Shown one piece after another: positions 24,877-32,798 of a DNA stretch of 64,000 nt. Each line of letters begins with the position of its first letter. The stretch's first letter is position 1. Source of the stretch: Gymnodinialimonas ulvae. Lineage in GTDB: Bacteria > Pseudomonadota > Alphaproteobacteria > Rhodobacterales > Rhodobacteraceae. Made by a program: the position numbers and the translations under genes. The stretch is from the NCBI RefSeq assembly GCF_037543845.1, contig NZ_JBBIFX010000003.1, forward strand, positions 248,001-312,000, given 5' to 3'. The notes under the pieces were generated by a model. It was not told the DNA's origin. It did not search any database and was given only the letters and a program-made list of their open reading frames with translations.

Positions 24877-25893
24877 TTACCGGAACGGCGGGCTGTAGAG
24901 CAGGCCGCCATCGGTCCACTGAGCGTTCAGGCCACGGGCCAGACCGATCGGGGTGGATTCGCCGATGTTGCCTTCGAACAGCTCACCGTAGTTGCCGACA
25001 GCCGCGATGGCATTGGCCGCCCAGTCAGCTTCGAGGCCAAGCATTGCGCCCAGTTCACCTTCGGTGCCCAGAAGACGCTTGATCTCGGGGTTCTCGGTGG
25101 AACCGCCGATTTCGCCGACATTGGCCGAGGTCACGCCCAGCTCTTCTGCCGTGATCAGCGCATTCAGCGTCCAGCGGACGATGTCGCCCCACTCGTGGTC
25201 GCCGTGGCGAACCAGCGGGCCGAGCGGCTCTTTCGAGACGATCTCAGGCAGAACGACATGTGCCGCCGGATCTTCGAACGTGGCGCGCGTCGCGGCCAGG
25301 CCGGAGGCGTCGGTGGTGTAGACGTCACATGCACCGGCCAGGTACTGCTGCTGAGCTTCGGCGTTGGTCTCGATCGGCACGGGCTCGTAGCTCATGTTGT
25401 TCGAGGCAAAGAAGTCAGCCAGGTTCAGCTCGGTCGTGGTGCCGGTCTGGATGCAGACGGTTGCGCCGTCCAGTTCCAGTGCCGAGGACACGCCCAATTC
25501 GCGCGGAACCATGAAGCCCTGACCATCATAGTAGTTGATGCCGGTGAATTCGAACGCCAGATCGACGTCGCGCGAGAAGGTCCACGTGGTGTTGCGAGCC
25601 AGCATGTCGACTTCGCCCGATGCCAGCGCGGTGAAGCGGGTCTGGCCAGTGGTCGGAACGAATTCAACGGCGCTCGGATCGCCAAGAACAGCCGCGGCAA
25701 CCGCGCGGCAGACGCCGACGTCGAAGCCTTCCCACTCGCCTTCGGCGTTGGGAGCTGCGAAGCCGGTCAGACCGGTGGTCACGCCACAGTTCAGCGAACC
25801 ACGCTCCTGAACCTCAGCAAGTGTTTGGGCCGAGACAGCACCGGCAAGCAGTGCGCTGGCCGCAAGCGTGCCGAGAAATACGGATTTTTTCAT
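24877..25893 (-). CDS. bztA: Amino-acid ABC transporter substrate-binding protein (AapJ/BztA)
   Basis: A 338-residue periplasmic binding protein. The signal peptide is MKKSVFLGTLAASALLAGAVSAQ. The family-3 solute-binding pattern follows: RGSLNCGVTTGLTGFAAPNAEGEWEGFDVGVCRAVAAAVLGD and RFTALASGEVDMLARNTTWTFSRD. The 340-residue length and sequence form are those of AapJ/BztA. It is the first gene of the unit, preceded by the ribosome-binding site AGGAAGAGG. A 235-bp gap upstream must hold the promoter, but I could not identify convincing boxes there. Confidence 0.94.
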   Translation of the reverse strand: MKKSVFLGTLAASALLAGAVSAQTLAEVQERGSLNCGVTTGLTGFAAPNAEGEWEGFDVGVCRAVAAAVLGDPSAVEFVPTTGQTRFTALASGEVDMLARNTTWTFSRDVDLAFEFTGINYYDGQGFMVPRELGVSSALELDGATVCIQTGTTTELNLADFFASNNMSYEPVPIETNAEAQQQYLAGACDVYTTDASGLAATRATFEDPAAHVVLPEIVSKEPLGPLVRHGDHEWGDIVRWTLNALITAEELGVTSANVGEIGGSTENPEIKRLLGTEGELGAMLGLEADWAANAIAAVGNYGELFEGNIGESTPIGLARGLNAQWTDGGLLYSPPFR

Positions 25894-26128
25894 TGTTTAC
25901 CTCTTCCTGTGGAAACGCCCTACGGGATCATTTTGGTCGCCCGTCGGGCCTTGGCATATGCCGGGAGGGCCTTGTCCACCCTCGCCACCCCCAAAATGGG
26001 CAAATCCTGTGCATAAGGTCAAGGGTAAGGCGGTCCAAAAGCAACCCGGAAACAGTTCTTTCCCAAGGCGTTTTGCGGCTCATGCCTGCAATTTATGCAA
26101 CCAGTGCTGGACGGTGCATCGCTCGGCA

Positions 26129-26845
26129 TCACTCGGCGAAGCACAGGCTCCAGAACGATGCCGCATGCACAAGTTGGGCGCGTTTGGCATCCGCCATGCG
26201 CTGCTCTTCGTCATCTTCGCCCCATTGGGAGATCTGCCACTGCTCATCGATTCGGCTCAAATCCCAACCTTTATTGACCGAAATATGCCCTTCCGCGACC
26301 GCGAGGCCCACCACCAGCGACCCGGTCAACGTGATCAGGTCATGCAGCGCCGTCAGCGGGAATGCCTCGATCCGGTGCACCTCCGCCCGCAACGCAGCCA
26401 GAGCGGCGGGGGCCTGATCGACCGGCAGAACTCCGGCGATGCTCACAAGCCGCGCTCCATACCGTGACTCCGCCCAATCAAGCAGCGGATCCCACGCTTC
26501 AGCCTGACTTCGCGTCAAGGCCTCCGGACCCGGCGCACGGTAGCACAGAAGGTCGGTCTCGCCGTAGGCGGCCAGCATATCGCAGACCTCCGCATGCTGC
26601 GGCATCACCCGCTCCACCGCCGAATTGGCCGAGCGCGTGTTGGGCATCGTCAGCGGCTGAAGCTCCCCCTCCTGCGCGCGCCATTCCGCGGCCACCGCCT
26701 CGGCCAGCGCCCGCGTCGGCAACACCAGCGGCAGCTTGCCCGGCGTGCTTACAACCCGTCCGTCAAGCAGCACGGAATATCCACCGCGCTCGCTCGGCAC
26801 CACATCCACCGCATCCCAGAACCGTTTCGCTTTCCATTCCGTCAT
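26129..26845 (-). CDS. ATP12-family F1-ATPase assembly chaperone
   Basis: A 238-residue protein starting MTEWKAKRFWDAVDVV, with the ATP12 signatures VLLDGRVVSTPGKLPLVLPTRALAEAVAAEW, PLTMPNTRSANSAVERV and TDLLCYRAPGPEAL. ATP12 binds the F1 alpha subunit during assembly in mitochondria; the bacterial homologues are confined to alphaproteobacteria. The ATG at 26845 overlaps the stop of the HAD gene. A longer reading would add a glycine-rich stretch from that gene. Confidence 0.92.
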   Translation of the reverse strand: MTEWKAKRFWDAVDVVPSERGGYSVLLDGRVVSTPGKLPLVLPTRALAEAVAAEWRAQEGELQPLTMPNTRSANSAVERVMPQHAEVCDMLAAYGETDLLCYRAPGPEALTRSQAEAWDPLLDWAESRYGARLVSIAGVLPVDQAPAALAALRAEVHRIEAFPLTALHDLITLTGSLVVGLAVAEGHISVNKGWDLSRIDEQWQISQWGEDDEEQRMADAKRAQLVHAASFWSLCFAE

Positions 26846-27519
26846 GCCAGCGCCCAAACCTCTTCTATCGCCTCGGGCAAGTCGTCGAACCGCGACAGGT
26901 TCCGCGCCGCCCCCGCCGCCGCCAGATCCTCCGCCGGGTGATAGCCCCATTCAACGCCCAGCGCCGCAATGCCCGCCGCGCGCGCCATCTCGATATCGAA
27001 CGTCGTATCGCCCACCATCACGGCCGCGCCCGCCGCCACGCCCGTTTCCGCAAGGCAGGCCTCCACCATCGACGGATGCGGCTTGGACGGATGGAAATCC
27101 GCCACCTGTACCGTCTGGAACACCCGCGCCCAGCCGTGCAGGTCGATCAAATGATCCAACCCCCGCTTCGACTTCCCCGTCGCCACCCCCAACAGCAGAT
27201 CATCGCGCTCTGCCAAGGCGCGCAGCACCGCCTCTGCACCGGGGAACAACGGCGACAACACCGCCGCATCGCCCGACATCCGCAGCCCCGCGAACGTGTC
27301 CTTGTAGGCCGCGGTCAGCCCCTCCCACAGATCCCCGCGCTCCGGCACCAGCCGCGCAAAGGCCTGCGGCAGCGACAGGCCCACGACCCCCAGCACCGCT
27401 TCGCGACCCGGCACCGCCAGGCCATGCGCCGCGAACGCGCCCTCCATCGACGCCAGGATATGCGCCTGGCTGTCCACCAACGTCCCGTCCACGTCGAAAA
27501 TCACCAGCCTCAGGCTCAA
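26842..27519 (-). CDS. HAD-superfamily hydrolase (phosphoglycolate phosphatase-like)
   Basis: A 225-residue HAD phosphatase. Motif I is LVIFDVDGTLVDSQ, motif II is GVATGKSKRG, and motifs III/IV are KPHPSMVEACL and VMVGDTTFDIEMARAAG. The start is a TTG at 27519 overlapping the rluC stop (TTTGA); no ATG exists nearby and this start gives the expected MSLRLVIFDVDGTL. It resembles phosphoglycolate phosphatase but the natural substrate is not certain. Confidence 0.87.
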   Translation of the reverse strand: MSLRLVIFDVDGTLVDSQAHILASMEGAFAAHGLAVPGREAVLGVVGLSLPQAFARLVPERGDLWEGLTAAYKDTFAGLRMSGDAAVLSPLFPGAEAVLRALAERDDLLLGVATGKSKRGLDHLIDLHGWARVFQTVQVADFHPSKPHPSMVEACLAETGVAAGAAVMVGDTTFDIEMARAAGIAALGVEWGYHPAEDLAAAGAARNLSRFDDLPEAIEEVWALA

Positions 27520-28562
27520 AACGGCTCCTCCGCGAAGGGATCGGCGGGCACATCCGACGCATGCCAGCCCAACGTGTCCCACGTCTTCGCCATATGCTCG
27601 GACAACGGCGCGACAAGGTTCACCATCGCCCCCGAAAACGGATGCTTGAACGACAACGACCGCGCATGCAGATGCAGCTTGCGACTGATCTCTCCGCCCA
27701 ATTGCGCGCCCCAACCGTCGCCCAGATTCTCCTGCCCGGACCCGCCGTATTTGCCGTCGCCGATGATCGGATGCCCGATCTCGGCCATATGCGCACGCAG
27801 CTGATGCGTCCGCCCCGTGATCGGCACCAACGCGCACCAACTCACCCGGCCGCCAAGGTTCGACAGAACCGCGTAATCCGTCTCGGCGCGCTTGGCACCT
27901 TCAACGTCGCGCACCTCGTCGGGCATCACCGCGCGCATCTTCTCGTTCTCTCCGCCGCGCCCATGCCCCGGCACCTTGACCAGCCCGTATTTGATCGTGC
28001 CCATCTTCGGCAACGGCGTCCCCGCCACGGCGGCCCAGTAGATCTTGCGCGTCTCCCGCGCCCGGAACGCATCGGTCAACGCCTTGGCCGACACCCGCGT
28101 GCGCGCCATCAACAACACCCCCGACGTGTCCTTATCAAGCCGATGCACCAGCCTCGGCTTGTCCTCCAATCCAAAGCGCAGCACCTCGGCCAATCCATCC
28201 ACATGGCGGCTCTGCCCGCTCCCGCCCTGGCTCGGCAAACCGGCCGGCTTGTTCAGCGCAATGATATGATCGTCGCGGTAGATCACCGCGCGACGCATCA
28301 TCTCCGTGTCCGCATCGCTGATCTTGGGCGCGCGATGCACCACCGGCGCGGCGCCATCGGGCAACGGCGGCACGCGCACGCTTTGCCCGGCCTCGACGCG
28401 CGTAGCACTCTTCACCCGGCCACCGTCGACGCGGATCTCGCCCTTGCGGCACATCTTCTCGATCCGCCCCTGTGGCACATGCGGGAACCGCTTGCGGAAC
28501 CACCGGTCCAACCGCTGGTCGCCCTCGTCCGCGCCCACTTCAACCGTCTGAACACCACTCAT
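27516..28562 (-). CDS. rluC: RluC/RluD-family 23S rRNA pseudouridine synthase
   Basis: A 348-residue pseudouridine synthase. An N-terminal S4 RNA-binding domain (RLDRWFRKRFPHVPQGRIEKMCRKGEIRVDGGRVK) precedes the catalytic domain, whose aspartate is in RLVHRLDKDTSGVLLMART. GRTHQLRAHMAEIGHPIIGDGKYGG is the other conserved stretch. It probably modifies 23S rRNA uridines, RluC-type by length, but exact sites cannot be assigned. The ATG at 28562 overlaps the crcB stop. Confidence 0.9.
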   Translation of the reverse strand: MSGVQTVEVGADEGDQRLDRWFRKRFPHVPQGRIEKMCRKGEIRVDGGRVKSATRVEAGQSVRVPPLPDGAAPVVHRAPKISDADTEMMRRAVIYRDDHIIALNKPAGLPSQGGSGQSRHVDGLAEVLRFGLEDKPRLVHRLDKDTSGVLLMARTRVSAKALTDAFRARETRKIYWAAVAGTPLPKMGTIKYGLVKVPGHGRGGENEKMRAVMPDEVRDVEGAKRAETDYAVLSNLGGRVSWCALVPITGRTHQLRAHMAEIGHPIIGDGKYGGSGQENLGDGWGAQLGGEISRKLHLHARSLSFKHPFSGAMVNLVAPLSEHMAKTWDTLGWHASDVPADPFAEEPF

Positions 28563-28936
28563 GCGAAGATCCCCCGCGCCAGCCAAAGGCCCGCCATCAA
28601 ACCACCAATCGACAACACCACCGACGCCGCCACATAGGCCGCCGCCTGCCCCACATCGCCCCGCTCATACAGCGTCACCGCCTCCAGCGAGAAGGCCGAG
28701 AAGGTCGTGAACCCACCCAGAAGCCCCGTCATCACCAGCGGCGACAAATGCGTCAGCCCGCGCTGCGCCGCGACCACCACAAACACCCCCATCAGGAACG
28801 ATCCGATGATGTTCACCGTCAGGATCGGCAACGGAAACGCCCCCGCCCCGAACAGGCGGATCATCCCGACACCCGTCAGGTATCGAAGCACCGCGCCAAT
28901 GGCGCCGCCGAGGGCAACTTGCAGGATCGCTGTCAT
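28559..28936 (-). CDS. crcB: Fluoride efflux channel CrcB (Fluc)
   Basis: A 125-residue, four-helix membrane protein. Signatures are GGAIGAVLRYLTG, LTVNIIGSFLMGVFV and TGLLGGFTTFSAFSLEAV, including the Asn, Gly-Phe and TFSTF-type residues of the fluoride pore. It acts as a dimeric fluoride channel. No fluoride riboswitch is evident in the 230 bp upstream, which instead holds an inverted-repeat element. It heads a unit with rluC, HAD and ATP12. Confidence 0.93.
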   Translation of the reverse strand: MTAILQVALGGAIGAVLRYLTGVGMIRLFGAGAFPLPILTVNIIGSFLMGVFVVVAAQRGLTHLSPLVMTGLLGGFTTFSAFSLEAVTLYERGDVGQAAAYVAASVVLSIGGLMAGLWLARGIFA

Positions 28937-28976
28937 AGAGGCGGGATGGGGCGCGCCGCGCGGGATGTCAACGGCA

Positions 28977-29160
28977 GCCCCGCTGTCGCCGACCCGGCGG
29001 GATGGCGATCCAACAGTGATTCAAGGCACTTTATGAATGCCAGATCAGGACTCCGCCCGTACGAGGCACCAAGCCCAACCAAATCGCCAACCCGGTGGGA
29101 CGGGTCGGCAATAGCGGGGCGGGCCTTCAGCCCGCTGCTAACCCGCTGGGGCGCAAAGCC
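28977..29160. repeat. Intergenic inverted-repeat element between crcB and rarA
   Basis: The motif GGTCGGCAATAGCGGGGC (29104-29121, plus strand) recurs as an inverted, two-mismatch copy at about 28978-28995 (its reverse complement on the plus strand). The right copy continues into GGGCCTTCAGCCCGCTGCTAACCCGCTGG. A third related copy lies at 55581-55634 upstream of rpsJ. The 230-bp gap between crcB and rarA otherwise contains no gene I can support. Confidence 0.55.
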
Positions 29161-29166
29161 GCCCCA

Positions 29167-30477
29167 TCACCCCTTCCGCTTCTTCCGCAACCCGTCAAAC
29201 CACTCCACCCGCTTTTTCAACTCGCGCTCGAACCCGCGCTCCTTCGGCTCATAGAACCGGGCGCGTGACATCGTATCGGGGAAGTAATTCGCCCCTGAAA
29301 ACCCATCCTCCGCGTCGTGGTCATAGGCATAGCCTTCGCCATAGCCCTGATCCTTCATCATCGACGTTGGCGCATTCAGGATATGTTTGGGCGGCATCGC
29401 CGACCCAGTCGACTTCGCGCTTGCCCGCGCCGCCTTGTAGGCCACGTAATTCGCGTTCGATTTCGGGGCGAGCGCCAGATAGATGATCGCCTGAGACAGC
29501 GCCAATTCCCCCTCCGGGCTGCCCAACCGCTCGTAGGTTTCCCATGCATCAAGGCACACGCGCTGCGCCTGCGGGTCGGCCAATCCGATATCCTCCACCG
29601 CCATCCGCACCATGCGCCGCGCCAGATATCTTGGGTCCTCGCCCCCCTCCAACATCCGCGCGAACCAGTACAGACACGCATCCGGGTCACTCCCGCGCAT
29701 CGATTTGTGCAGCGCCGAAATCAGGTTGTAATGCGCATCGCCCGACTTGTCGTATTGCGCCGCGCGCCGTTGCAACCGCGCGCCCAGCGCCTTGGTATCG
29801 AGCGGTTCGACCTTCCACGCGGCGACCTGCTCCACCAGATTCAACAACGCGCGCCCGTCCCCATCGGCCATCTCGCGCAACGACACCCGCGCCTCGGGCA
29901 GCAGCGGCAGCTTGCGGTCCAACTCCGCCTCCGCCCGCGCCAGAAGCGCCTCAAGATCGTCGTCGCTCAACCGTTCCAGCACCATGACCTGAGACCGCGA
30001 CATGACGGCGGCGTTCAACTCAAAGCTTGGGTTCTCCGTCGTCGCCCCCACCAAAAGGATCGTTCCATCCTCCATATGCGGCAGGAAACTGTCCTGCTGC
30101 GCTTTGTTGAAGCGGTGGATTTCGTCAACGAACAACAATGTGCCGCGCCCGTTCTCGCGCCGCATCTTCGCGCCTTCGAACACCTTCCGCAGATCCGGCA
30201 CGCCCGTGAAAATCGCGCTGATCTGCACGAAATGCAGATCGGTTTCATCTGCCAGCAGCCGCGCAATGGTCGTTTTGCCAACGCCCGGCGGTCCCCAGAA
30301 GATCAGGCTCGAAAGCGATCCACTGTCGAGCATCACCCGCAGGCTGCCCTCCGGCCCAAGCAGGCGGCTCTGCCCGATCACGTCCGAAAGCGCGGCAGGC
30401 CGCAACCTGTCGGCCAAAGGGCGCGGCCCCTTCGGCGCGTCTTGCGCCGCCGCAGATGTATCGAACAGATCCGCCAT
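29167..30477 (-). CDS. rarA: Replication-associated recombination ATPase RarA (MgsA)
   Basis: A 436-residue AAA+ ATPase related to clamp loaders. It begins with PLADRLRPAALSDVIGQ; Walker A is WGPPGVGKTT (61-70), Walker B is TLLFVDEIHRFNKAQQD (DE at 118-119), and sensor regions follow. The C-terminal part (KSMRGSDPDACLYWFARMLEGGEDP and GYGEGYAYDHD) is specific to MgsA/RarA. It acts at stalled replication forks. Confidence 0.95.
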   Translation of the reverse strand: MADLFDTSAAAQDAPKGPRPLADRLRPAALSDVIGQSRLLGPEGSLRVMLDSGSLSSLIFWGPPGVGKTTIARLLADETDLHFVQISAIFTGVPDLRKVFEGAKMRRENGRGTLLFVDEIHRFNKAQQDSFLPHMEDGTILLVGATTENPSFELNAAVMSRSQVMVLERLSDDDLEALLARAEAELDRKLPLLPEARVSLREMADGDGRALLNLVEQVAAWKVEPLDTKALGARLQRRAAQYDKSGDAHYNLISALHKSMRGSDPDACLYWFARMLEGGEDPRYLARRMVRMAVEDIGLADPQAQRVCLDAWETYERLGSPEGELALSQAIIYLALAPKSNANYVAYKAARASAKSTGSAMPPKHILNAPTSMMKDQGYGEGYAYDHDAEDGFSGANYFPDTMSRARFYEPKERGFERELKKRVEWFDGLRKKRKG

Positions 30478-30550
30478 GATGCGCGAGGCTACGCCCGTGC
30501 TTGCGGGGCAGCAAGGGTTAAGAAAGTGTAAACAAGATGGAATTTATCTC

Positions 30551-30581
30551 ATTATATCTGTTGGTTAGGTGGGGGTTGCAA
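30551..30581 (-). promoter_or_regulatory. Possible rarA promoter
   Basis: A perfect TATAAT on the minus strand (30551-30556), with TTGCAA 19 bp upstream (30576-30581) inside the adjacent hairpin. The spacing is long and the -35 is imperfect, so this is tentative. It would give a leader of about 65 nt. Confidence 0.35.
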
Positions 30582-30600
30582 CCTTGCAACCCCCATCAAC
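30566..30600 (-). terminator. Hairpin terminator candidate after luxI
   Basis: TGGGGGTTGCAA (30570-30581) and TTGCAACCCCCA (30584-30595) form a 12-bp perfect stem, flanked by further partial pairing (GGTT/AACC). It begins about 10 bp after the luxI stop. No strong T run follows on the minus strand. Confidence 0.5.
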
Positions 30601-30609
30601 CACGCGCCG

Positions 30610-31197
30610 TCAGTGCATTTTCGACGCCATCGAGACGAAGTAGCACCGATGCGCCACGCCGCCGATCTTCATCGTCGGCCCACCGGCCTCCATATCAATG
30701 CCCAGCCGACGACCCAACCGCGGGATCCCGATCGGCAACAGCCCCAGAAGCGTCGTCGCCCCCAGTTCCCGCGCCGAGCGCACCATATGCCCCATCAGCG
30801 ACATCTGAACATCGCGCCGGATCTCCGTCTCCACGCCCTCGGCCACAAACAATCGGTTCGCGTCCCAGATATGCTCCGCAACCGGCGCTGGCTCATCGAG
30901 AAGGTTCGCCGGGATCGAGTCGAGCAACCCCCTCTGCGCATCCCGCACCATATAGCTGTAGATCCCGCAAGATGCCGTCGTCGGCGTCAACCGCACCCCC
31001 GCCAGAACCCGCAGGCCATCATGGACACAAACCCACCGGCTCTGCGCGGTGTCGTATTGATCGAACTCCATCCCGTCTTCTGACGGAATTTCCCAGCCCA
31101 TCTCCTCGATGAATGTCCGATGGCGGGCCTTGAGCATGTTCGTGAACAGCGGCCCGTGCCGGTGGAAGTTCTCGAACGAGAGTGTGGTCATTTGCAT
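30610..31197 (-). CDS. luxI: Acyl-homoserine-lactone synthase (LuxI family)
   Basis: A 195-residue autoinducer synthase. The conserved residues of the family are present: the arginine, phenylalanine and tryptophan of KARHRTFIEEMGWEIP, acidic residues in GMEFDQYDT, the arginine in LAGVRLTPT, and the glutamate/arginine stretch WDANRLFVAE. It makes an N-acyl homoserine lactone from acyl-ACP (or CoA) and S-adenosylmethionine; chain length cannot be told. I chose the ATG at 31197 (MQMTTLSFENF); 31191 is possible. It lies 78 bp after luxR in the same direction. Confidence 0.92.
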   Translation of the reverse strand: MQMTTLSFENFHRHGPLFTNMLKARHRTFIEEMGWEIPSEDGMEFDQYDTAQSRWVCVHDGLRVLAGVRLTPTTASCGIYSYMVRDAQRGLLDSIPANLLDEPAPVAEHIWDANRLFVAEGVETEIRRDVQMSLMGHMVRSARELGATTLLGLLPIGIPRLGRRLGIDMEAGGPTMKIGGVAHRCYFVSMASKMH

Positions 31198-31275
31198 GTG
31201 CGCCTCCGTGAGGTGAATCGTAATCAACGACGCACCGCGCAGATGGCTCTCATGCACGACTGCTGCCCGTTCGGC

Positions 31276-31887
31276 TCAAATCAATCCGTATTCCTTGGCC
31301 CTTTGCACGGCTTCCGCCGTCGTCCGGGCCATCAGTTTCTGACGTGCGGACGTCAGGCGCGCCTTGAACGCGCTTTCGGATATGCCGAGCTTGGCGGCTG
31401 CAGCGGCATGGCGGTCCCCCTCCGCGATGCGTTTTAGTGCGTCGGCTTGCGCCTTGGACAGGCGGGCCGGCGGTTCGGACAGATCGTGCATGCGCTGCAC
31501 GATCCGATGTACAAGCTCCATTTCATCTTCGGTGAATTCGCGGTCGTCCCGGCTGGCCCCGGCAATCGTGCGCGATGACATCGGACCGATGGATGCGATC
31601 ATCCCGTATCTCAGTCCGTATTCGGCCCCTTCTTCCAGTATGCCGAACGGGTCCGGAAGGCCGATCTGGCTCCACCGTCGCGTTCCGGTATGGCTCAAGC
31701 CCCAGGCAAGTGTCGGATCCCTCAGCCCGTAGAGCTTGGAGGTGTAAACCTCCTGCCAGGCATCGGGGTATGTGTTGACCATGATTAGCGGCGAGACGTA
31801 GCGAATGTGTAAACCGACTGCGAAGCCTGCGGGCGCCGCTAACGATAGCTCGTGCAGCAAAAGGTCTAGAACCGGCGCTTTAGTCAT
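31276..31887 (-). CDS. luxR: LuxR-family quorum-sensing regulator
   Basis: A 203-residue regulator, shorter than the usual 230-250. The N-terminal autoinducer-binding domain has WQEVYTSKLYGLRDPTLAWG with the conserved Trp, Tyr and Asp-Pro. The C-terminal helix-turn-helix is LSKAQADALKRIAEGDRHAAAAAKLGISESAFKARLTSARQKLMA. It probably senses the product of the adjacent LuxI. An 18-bp palindrome ends 10 bp before its ATG, which suggests autoregulation. Confidence 0.9.
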   Translation of the reverse strand: MTKAPVLDLLLHELSLAAPAGFAVGLHIRYVSPLIMVNTYPDAWQEVYTSKLYGLRDPTLAWGLSHTGTRRWSQIGLPDPFGILEEGAEYGLRYGMIASIGPMSSRTIAGASRDDREFTEDEMELVHRIVQRMHDLSEPPARLSKAQADALKRIAEGDRHAAAAAKLGISESAFKARLTSARQKLMARTTAEAVQRAKEYGLI

Positions 31888-31897
31888 CTAACCCACC

Positions 31898-31915
31898 AAA
31901 TGGACATGTCCATTT
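31898..31915. promoter_or_regulatory. Candidate lux box (18-bp perfect palindrome)
   Basis: AAATGGACATGTCCATTT is a perfect palindrome lying 10 bp before the luxR start and about 63 bp before a possible small gene on the other strand. Length, symmetry and location fit a LuxR-type operator. I saw no second copy in the window. Confidence 0.65.
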
Positions 31916-31977
31916 AGATAGGTTGCTCGAAACGCGGTCAAGCGGGATCATTAAGCCTTAGTTTAAAGGTGAGACGA

Positions 31978-32154
31978 ATGATCAAAAGGATCGAACCCGG
32001 TCTTTTCGCGCGTCTCATGAAGATGTCTTCTGAACCGCGCCGCGACCTTCTGGAATTCCTCGGCGAAACGCCGGTGGAAACCGATGACATCGTGCCGCGC
32101 AGGCCCGGTGGCGACGACGCCGAACCTGCAGCGATGAATCCGTCCGAGCGTTAG
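31978..32154 (+). CDS. Possible small protein divergent from luxR
   Basis: A 58-residue open frame, MIKRIEPGLFARLMKMSSEPRRDLLEF..., not recognised. It has a strong ribosome-binding site AAGGTGAG (31966-31973) four bases before the ATG, which is the main support. A possible promoter, TTGCTC-17-GATCAT, lies at 31923-31951 next to the lux palindrome. It is charged, has no membrane segment, and ends in an acidic/polar tail. It could be an AHL-controlled small gene, or a chance frame. Confidence 0.45.
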   Translation: MIKRIEPGLFARLMKMSSEPRRDLLEFLGETPVETDDIVPRRPGGDDAEPAAMNPSER

Positions 32155-32183
32155 GCCGACCGCATCCGAACCATTGCCCAAAC

Positions 32184-32213
32184 GAAAAACCCTCCGACAA
32201 GGCCGGAGGGTTG
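32184..32213 (-). terminator. Terminator of the alpha operon (after rplQ)
   Basis: CCCTCCG (32190-32196) pairs with CGGAGGG (32204-32210); on the minus strand the stem is followed by GTTTTTC. It lies 26 bp after the rplQ stop, as expected for the end of rpsM-rpsK-rpoA-rplQ. Confidence 0.85.
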
Positions 32214-32238
32214 TGACTTTTGGCGCTGGTGCGGTGTA

Positions 32239-32658
32239 TCAGTCTTCGGCGACTTCTTCCGCTTCGACACGAGCGCGGTCGCCGGCACCTTTGGCATCGA
32301 CATCGCGGTCAACGAATTCGATGATCGCCATCGGGGCCATATCGCCATAGCGGAAGCCCGCCTTCATGATGCGGACATAACCGCCCGAGCGGTCAGCGTA
32401 GCGGGGGCCGAGAACGTCAAAAAGCTTGGCGACGAACGGATCCTGCTTTAACTGCGATGCTGCCTGGCGGCGCGCGTGCAGATCGCCGCGCTTGGCCAGC
32501 GTGATCAACTTCTCAACGATCGGACGCAGTTCCTTTGCCTTGGGCAACGTCGTCTTGATCTGTTCATGTTCGATAAGCGAGCCGGCCATGTTCGAGAACA
32601 TCGCCTTGCGATGTTCGTGGGTCCGGTTCAGGCGGCGGTATCCGCGAGCGTGACGCAT
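32239..32658 (-). CDS. rplQ: 50S ribosomal protein L17
   Basis: A 139-residue L17: MRHARGYRRLNRTHEHRKAM, SLIEHEQIKTTLPKAKELRP and YVRIMKAGFRYGDMAPMAIIEFVDRD. The last 20 residues are an acidic/alanine tail (GDRARVEAEEVAED) beyond the enterobacterial length. It is the last gene of the alpha operon, 140 bp after rpoA, with a hairpin in the gap. The ATG at 32658 was chosen from the universal MRH start. Confidence 0.97.
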   Translation of the reverse strand: MRHARGYRRLNRTHEHRKAMFSNMAGSLIEHEQIKTTLPKAKELRPIVEKLITLAKRGDLHARRQAASQLKQDPFVAKLFDVLGPRYADRSGGYVRIMKAGFRYGDMAPMAIIEFVDRDVDAKGAGDRARVEAEEVAED

Positions 32659-32706
32659 TGTATATCTCCAAATTCGGTGCCCTCTACGGGCGTTTTTGCT
32701 TTGTCC

Positions 32707-32729
32707 GGGGCCCCATGCGTGCGGGGCCC
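32707..32729 (-). other. Stem-loop between rpoA and rplQ
   Basis: GGGCCCC (32708-32714) pairs with GGGGCCC (32723-32729) over an 8-nt loop. No T run follows. It may set the ratio of rpoA to rplQ or be a processing site. Confidence 0.45.
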
Positions 32730-32798
32730 TCTCCTTGGGCCAGCGGCCTAAGCCGCAAGCCATATTTTCCCCGGATCAGCCGGGCATTTTACATTGGA

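Noticed and set aside
25894..26128. RpoN (-24/-12) promoter before the amino-acid transporter
   Set aside because: No TGGC-N8-TGC type element with correct spacing is visible; a TTGACC is present but without a plausible -10 at 16-18 bp.
26362..28637. Plus-strand Pro/Arg-rich frames opposite ATP12, HAD and RluC genes
   Set aside because: They are antisense shadows; the minus-strand genes have clear motifs and chained overlaps.
28560..29166. Fluoride riboswitch upstream of crcB
   Set aside because: I looked for the conserved short pseudoknot elements in the upstream 230 bp and saw only the inverted repeat and G+C-rich tracts; no convincing match.
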